Shown: in pieces, positions 5,472-8,883 of the stretch
How the letters are laid out: each line of letters starts with the position of its first letter
Numbering within the stretch: position 1 is the stretch's first letter
Origin: Hyphomicrobiales bacterium
GTDB lineage: Bacteria > Pseudomonadota > Alphaproteobacteria > Rhizobiales > Beijerinckiaceae
DNA length: 8,883 nucleotides
Direction of reading: 5' to 3'
Assembly: GCA_027489835.1 (NCBI GenBank)
Contig: JAIXZF010000209.1
Location: forward strand, 1-8,883
The notes under the pieces: generated by a model
Database searches by the model: none
What the model saw: only the letters and a program-made list of their open reading frames with translations
Told to the model about the DNA's origin: nothing
Program-made: the position numbers and the translations under genes

Positions 5472-6614
5472 ATGACCGGGCCGCCGGGCGACGCCGCCTC
5501 CCTCGACATCCGCTTCATGCAGCACGCGCTGGCGCTGAGCCGGCGTGGGCTTGGCTCGACCTGGCCCAACCCGTCGGTCGGGGCCGTGCTCGTGCGCGAG
5601 ATCGGCGGCGCACCGGTCATCGTCGGCCGCGGCTTCACGCAGCCGGGCGGTCGGCCTCACGGCGAGGCGCAGGCGCTCGCGCAGGCCGGCCCCATGGCCG
5701 CGGGCGCCACGCTCTACGTCGCGCTCGAGCCCTGCGCCTACCGTTCCGTTCGCGGCGGCGTTCCCTGCGTCGAGCGCACGCTCGCGGCGGGGGTGCGGCG
5801 CGTCGTTTCCGCCGTCGAGGACCCGAACCCGCGCATCGCGGGGCTGGGCCACGCCCTCTTGCGCACGGCCGGCGTGCGTGTCGAGGCCGGGTTGCTGGCC
5901 AGCGAGGCCGAAACGATTCACCGCGGCCATTTCCGGCGCGTGCGCGAAGGCCTGCCGACCGTGACGTTCAAGATCGCCCGCACGGCGGACGGCTATGCGG
6001 GGGGCGTGGGGCGCAGCCGCATCGCGGTGTCATGCCCCGAGGCGACGGCCTGGGTGCACCTGCAGCGCAGCCATTTCGACGCGATCATGATCGGGGTCGA
6101 TACGGCGCTGGCCGACGATCCGCAGCTCACCGTGCGGCTGCCGGGGCTGTCCCACCGCTCGCCGGTCCGCATCGTGCTCGACACGCGGCTGAGGATGCGC
6201 GCCGACATGCAGCTGGCCGTGACCGCGCGCTCGACGCCGACCTGGATCATCGCCGCCGAGGATGCCCCGGCCGAGCCCGAGCGGGCGCTGACCACCGCAG
6301 GCATCGAGGTCATGCGCGTGGGGCGCGGCGCCGATGGCCATCTCGATCTCCATGAGGCCATGGCGCTCATGGCGACGCGCGGCATCACGCGCGTCTTCTC
6401 CGAGGGCGGGCCGCGCGTCGGCGAGGCGCTTGCGCTCCAGGGCCTTGCCGACGAGGTGATCGTTTCGACCTCGCCCGCCCCGCTTGGCGCGGAAGGCATC
6501 CTCGCCGTCAGGCCCGCGCTCGCGGCGCTGCTGGCCGATGCGGCACGCTACCGGCTTGCGCGCGTCGAAACGATCGGCCACGACCAGTTTAGTTTCCACG
6601 AAAGGATCGGCTGA
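5472..6614 (+). CDS. ribD: Bifunctional diaminohydroxyphosphoribosylaminopyrimidine deaminase / 5-amino-6-(5-phosphoribosylamino)uracil reductase
   Basis: A 380-residue bifunctional riboflavin enzyme that deaminates the GTP-derived pyrimidine and then reduces the ribose with NADPH. The N-terminal deaminase domain (about 11-150) opens with DIRFMQHALALSRRGLG and has WPNPSVGAVL, the zinc and proton-shuttle motif H63-G-E65, and EPC88...PC99. The two cysteines are 10 residues apart, against 8 in the E. coli PCSHHGRTPPC form. The reductase domain (about 153-380) begins TVTFKIARTADGYAGG and contains HLQRSHFDAIMIGVDTALADDPQLTVR and SEGGPRVGEAL. The ATG at 5472, five bases past the nrdR stop, is chosen. 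A TTG at 5463 overlapping that stop would add three residues. No strong Shine-Dalgarno is visible, which suggests translational coupling to nrdR. Confidence 0.95.
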   Translation: MTGPPGDAASLDIRFMQHALALSRRGLGSTWPNPSVGAVLVREIGGAPVIVGRGFTQPGGRPHGEAQALAQAGPMAAGATLYVALEPCAYRSVRGGVPCVERTLAAGVRRVVSAVEDPNPRIAGLGHALLRTAGVRVEAGLLASEAETIHRGHFRRVREGLPTVTFKIARTADGYAGGVGRSRIAVSCPEATAWVHLQRSHFDAIMIGVDTALADDPQLTVRLPGLSHRSPVRIVLDTRLRMRADMQLAVTARSTPTWIIAAEDAPAEPERALTTAGIEVMRVGRGADGHLDLHEAMALMATRGITRVFSEGGPRVGEALALQGLADEVIVSTSPAPLGAEGILAVRPALAALLADAARYRLARVETIGHDQFSFHERIG

Positions 6615-7264
6615 TGTTCACAGGCATCGTGACGGCCGTCGGCGAGATCGTCGAGGCGACGCAGGCCGGGCCGTCGCTGAAGAGGCTCGCCATCGCCTCC
6701 CCCTACGAGGCGGCCGGCATCGAGATCGGCGCCTCCATCGCCTGCGCCGGCGTGTGCCTGACCGTGACGCGGCTATCCGTGCGTTCCGACGGCAAGGCCG
6801 GCTCGGTCTTCCATGTCGAGGCCGCTGCCGAGACTCTGGCGAAGACGCTGGTGGGCCATTGGCAAGTGGGCGACCACATCAACCTGGAGCGTTCGCTGAA
6901 GGTCGGGGACGAGCTGGGCGGGCACCTCGTCACCGGGCATGTCGACGGCGTCGCGCGCATCGTCGCCCTCGAGCCGATCATGCCGGATCCGTCCGATCAG
7001 TGGGGCGCCACGGCGCGCTTCACGCTGGAGACGCCGCGGCATCTGGCAGGCTTCATCGCGCCGAAGGGCTCGGTCTGCCTCGACGGAACATCGCTGACGG
7101 TCAACGAGGTTGAGGGCGACCGCTTCACCGTACTGCTCATTCCGCATTCGCTTTCGGTCACGACATGGCGCGACCGAAAGGCGGGCGACGGGCTGCACAT
7201 CGAGGTCGACCTGATGGCGCGCTATGCCGCGAGGCTTGCCGAGGCGCGCGCGCAGGGCTACTGA
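6614..7264 (+). CDS. ribE: Riboflavin synthase, alpha subunit
   Basis: A 216-residue riboflavin synthase that dismutates two molecules of 6,7-dimethyl-8-ribityllumazine to riboflavin and the pyrimidine precursor. It has the invariant start MFTGIV and two lumazine-binding repeats. The first (about 1-97) has GASIACAGVCLTV (39-51). The second (about 98-205) starts with ELGGHLVTGHVDG (100-112) and contains GSVCLDGTSLTVNEV (152-166). Length is standard. The ATG at 6614-6616 overlaps the ribD stop by one base (TGATG), and AAAGGA at 6601-6606 gives a good ribosome binding site seven bases away. The gene is named ribE here; some annotations use ribC for the same enzyme. Its substrate is made by RibH, encoded next. 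Confidence 0.96.
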   Translation: MFTGIVTAVGEIVEATQAGPSLKRLAIASPYEAAGIEIGASIACAGVCLTVTRLSVRSDGKAGSVFHVEAAAETLAKTLVGHWQVGDHINLERSLKVGDELGGHLVTGHVDGVARIVALEPIMPDPSDQWGATARFTLETPRHLAGFIAPKGSVCLDGTSLTVNEVEGDRFTVLLIPHSLSVTTWRDRKAGDGLHIEVDLMARYAARLAEARAQGY

Positions 7265-7317
7265 CGCGGTCCTGAATCGACGCACGAAACCCGCCTACCC
7301 CCGACCGAAGGACAGAC

Positions 7318-7809
7318 ATGGCCGGCGCCAGCAGCGCAAGACATGACGCCACGCCGCTTGTCGGCGCGCGCATCCTCGTGGTCGAGGCGCGCTTCTACGA
7401 CGCGCTGGCCGATGCGCTGCTCGAAGGCGCGCTGGCGGCTATCCAGCGGGCCGGCGCGGTGGCCGACGTCGTCACCGTCGCAGGCGCGCTCGAGATACCG
7501 GCCACGATCGCCATCGCGTTCGACGGCGCAGCCGCGATGGGCGTCCCCTACGACGCCGCCGTGGCGCTGGGCTGCGTCATCCGCGGCGAGACGACCCATT
7601 ACGACATCGTGGCCGGCGAGAGCTGCCGGGCGCTTATGGATCTGTCGGTCGCGCGCAAGATGGCGATCGGCAACGGCATCCTGACGGTCGAGAACGAGGC
7701 GCAGGCCTGGGCGCGTGCCCGGATGAGCGAGATGGACAAGGGCGGCGGCGCGGCGGATGCGGCGCTCGGCGTGCTCCGCCTCAAGCGGCGCTTCGAGGCC
7801 GCGTCGTGA
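7318..7809 (+). CDS. ribH: 6,7-dimethyl-8-ribityllumazine synthase
   Basis: A 163-residue lumazine synthase that condenses 5-amino-6-ribitylaminouracil with 3,4-dihydroxy-2-butanone 4-phosphate. Family members form pentamers or 60-mers. Motifs in order: ILVVEARFYD (19-28), TVAGALEIPATI (53-64), ALGCVIRGETTHYDIVAGES (83-102) with the catalytic His94, then GNGILTVENEAQA (118-130) and KGGGAADAAL (141-150). Two small departures are visible: Tyr-Asp follows RF where most family members have Asn, and the usual VPGALE(I/L)P reads VAGALEIP. ATG at 7318 has GAAGGA six bases upstream. It lies 53 bases after ribE, the widest gap among the three rib genes, and its TGA overlaps the nusB start. Some alphaproteobacteria carry a second lumazine synthase elsewhere; that cannot be judged here. 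Confidence 0.96.
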   Translation: MAGASSARHDATPLVGARILVVEARFYDALADALLEGALAAIQRAGAVADVVTVAGALEIPATIAIAFDGAAAMGVPYDAAVALGCVIRGETTHYDIVAGESCRALMDLSVARKMAIGNGILTVENEAQAWARARMSEMDKGGGAADAALGVLRLKRRFEAAS

Positions 7810-8273
7810 CGCGCCAGGAAGAACGCATGGAGCGCCGCAGGGCTGCGCGGCTCGCCGCCGTGCAGGCGCTCTACCAGATGGACGTCGCCGGCAAGGGCGT
7901 GATCGAGGCCATGGCCGAGTTCGAGACCTTCTGGATCGGCAAGGAGGTCGACGGGGTCGAAATGCCCCAGGCCGAGGCCAACTTCTTCCGCGACGTGCTC
8001 GGCGGCGTCGTGCGCGAGCAGCGGCCGATCGACCGCACGGTGGACGCGGCGCTCGCCGACGGCTGGCCGCTCAAGCGCATCGAGACCGTGTTGCGCTCCG
8101 TGCTGAGGGCCGGCGCCTATGAGTTGATGTTCCGCAAGGACGTTCCGCCCAAGGCCATCATTAACGAATACGTCGCCGTCACCCGCGCCTTCTACGAGGG
8201 CGACGAGCCCGGCCTCGCCAATGGCGTGCTGGACCGGATCGCCCGCGACGTGCGCGCCGAGGAGATGGGCTGA
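7806..8273 (+). CDS. nusB: Transcription antitermination factor NusB
   Basis: A 155-residue, all-helical RNA-binding factor that pairs with NusE (ribosomal protein S10) on boxA of rRNA operons. Recognisable parts are the basic N-terminal RRRAARLAAVQALYQMDVAG (9-28), FFRDVLGGV (59-67) and the C-terminal hallmark IETVLRSVLRAGAYELMFR (about 92-110). After these come VPPKAIINEYVAVTRAF and the final NGVLDRIARD, typical of NusB. The GTG at 7806 shares four bases with the ribH stop (GTGA) and has GAGG seven bases upstream. The ATG at 7827, with AGGAAG upstream, is a credible alternative that loses seven residues. The ribH-nusB-thiL order is widely conserved in bacteria. Confidence 0.95.
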   Translation: MTRQEERMERRRAARLAAVQALYQMDVAGKGVIEAMAEFETFWIGKEVDGVEMPQAEANFFRDVLGGVVREQRPIDRTVDAALADGWPLKRIETVLRSVLRAGAYELMFRKDVPPKAIINEYVAVTRAFYEGDEPGLANGVLDRIARDVRAEEMG

Positions 8274-8365
8274 GCGGCACCCGGCGCTTGCGGCGACGCG
8301 GCGCCACGCCCATCGTGCCGGAAACGCCAGCAGTTCCCTCCCCTTTCGATACGCTCCCGGCCACC

Positions 8366-8883
8366 ATGATCCCCGAGGATACCCTGATCGCCCGCCATCT
8401 CGCGCCCATCGCCGGGGCGGGCGGGCTCGGCCTGCGCGACGATGCAGCCCTGCTCACGCCGCCGGCGGGCCACGACCTCGTCATCACCAAGGACGCGCTG
8501 GTGGCGGGCGTGCACTTCTTCGCCGACGATCCGCCTGCCTCGATCGCGCGGAAGGCGCTCAGGGTGAACCTGTCCGACCTCGCCGCGAAAGGGGCGGAGC
8601 CGGCGGGCTTTCTCCTGGGGCTGGCGCTGCCGCCCGATCTCGACGAGGCCTGGATCGCCGCCTTCGCGCAGGCGCTCGGAGAGGACGCCGCGCATTTCGG
8701 CTGTCCCCTCATCGGCGGCGACACCGTGAAAGCTTCGGGCGGCCTCACCTTGTCTGTGACGGCGCTGGGCTATTGCCCGCACGGCGCGATGGTGCGGCGC
8801 ACGACGGGCCAAGCCGGGCACAGCCTCGTCGTCACGGGCACCATCGGCGACTCGGCGCTGGGCCTGAGGCTGAGGCTGGCGCC
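8366..8883 (+). CDS. thiL: Thiamine-monophosphate kinase, 5' part (cut by window end)
   Basis: The first 172 codons of ThiL, which phosphorylates thiamine monophosphate to thiamine diphosphate using ATP and magnesium. The protein has the PurM/AIR-synthase-like fold. Visible motifs are LRDDAALL with the metal-binding Asp25-Asp26, TKDALVAGVHF with Asp43, KALRVNLSDLAAKGAEP with Asp71, and PLIGGDTV with Asp119. VTGTIGDSALGL (157-168) begins the second domain before the edge. The usual Gly-Glu-Phe at the N-terminus is replaced by IPED. ATG at 8366 fits the family start but lacks a Shine-Dalgarno; in-frame GTG at 8315 would add 17 residues. The 92-base gap after nusB (8274-8365) otherwise holds nothing I can identify. 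The rest of the gene lies outside the window. Confidence 0.95.
   Translation, partial: MIPEDTLIARHLAPIAGAGGLGLRDDAALLTPPAGHDLVITKDALVAGVHFFADDPPASIARKALRVNLSDLAAKGAEPAGFLLGLALPPDLDEAWIAAFAQALGEDAAHFGCPLIGGDTVKASGGLTLSVTALGYCPHGAMVRRTTGQAGHSLVVTGTIGDSALGLRLRLA

Noticed and set aside
7265..7317. FMN riboswitch controlling ribH
   Set aside because: At 53 bases the gap cannot hold an FMN aptamer, and no conserved element of one is seen here or upstream of ribD.
8274..8365. N-terminal extension of thiL from in-frame GTG 8315 or TTG 8288
   Set aside because: Third-position GC drops in this stretch, the added residues do not look like ThiL, and neither codon has a ribosome binding site; kept only as an alternative.

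Overview
The window is GC-rich chromosomal DNA from an alphaproteobacterium, most likely a member of Hyphomicrobiales (Rhizobiales). Three things suggest this: the very high third-position GC, the block DUF177 / ubiquinol-cytochrome c chaperone / bamE, and the block glyA, nrdR, ribD, ribE, ribH, nusB, thiL. It is mostly core genome. I see no rRNA, tRNA, CRISPR array, insertion sequence or phage gene. The genus cannot be fixed from sequence reading alone.

Left end (1-2066): a minus-strand pair, the first 13 codons of a probable DUF177/YceD-type gene and a CBP3/UQCC1-like bc1-complex assembly chaperone, diverges from the outer-membrane lipoprotein gene bamE. The shared intergenic region holds a short perfect palindrome. 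Directly after bamE, in the same frame and separated by its TGA, lies a 2'-5' RNA ligase-like (2H superfamily) gene whose only early start is a TTG. A 113-bp gap with a weak promoter candidate leads to glyA.

Middle (2067-4956): glyA (serine hydroxymethyltransferase) is followed by three less conserved genes that separate it from nrdR. These are a secreted alpha/beta-hydrolase-like protein on the plus strand, and on the minus strand a 48-residue single-helix membrane protein and a 139-residue exported protein with two cysteines. Two of them have notable 5' leaders. A hairpin covers the Shine-Dalgarno of the hydrolase, and nested inverted repeats lie just upstream of the exported protein.

Right end (4957-8883): a compact plus-strand operon, nrdR-ribD-ribE-ribH-nusB-thiL, with most junctions overlapping or within a few bases. 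NrdR represses ribonucleotide reductase genes. RibD, RibE and RibH supply four of the activities that turn the GTP-derived pyrimidine into riboflavin. NusB is a transcription antitermination factor, and ThiL (cut by the window end) makes thiamine diphosphate. The GTP cyclohydrolase II and dihydroxybutanone-phosphate synthase steps are not encoded here.

No obviously novel multi-gene system was found. The best leads are the two structured leaders, the in-frame TGA/TTG junction after bamE, and the uncharacterised cassette between glyA and nrdR.
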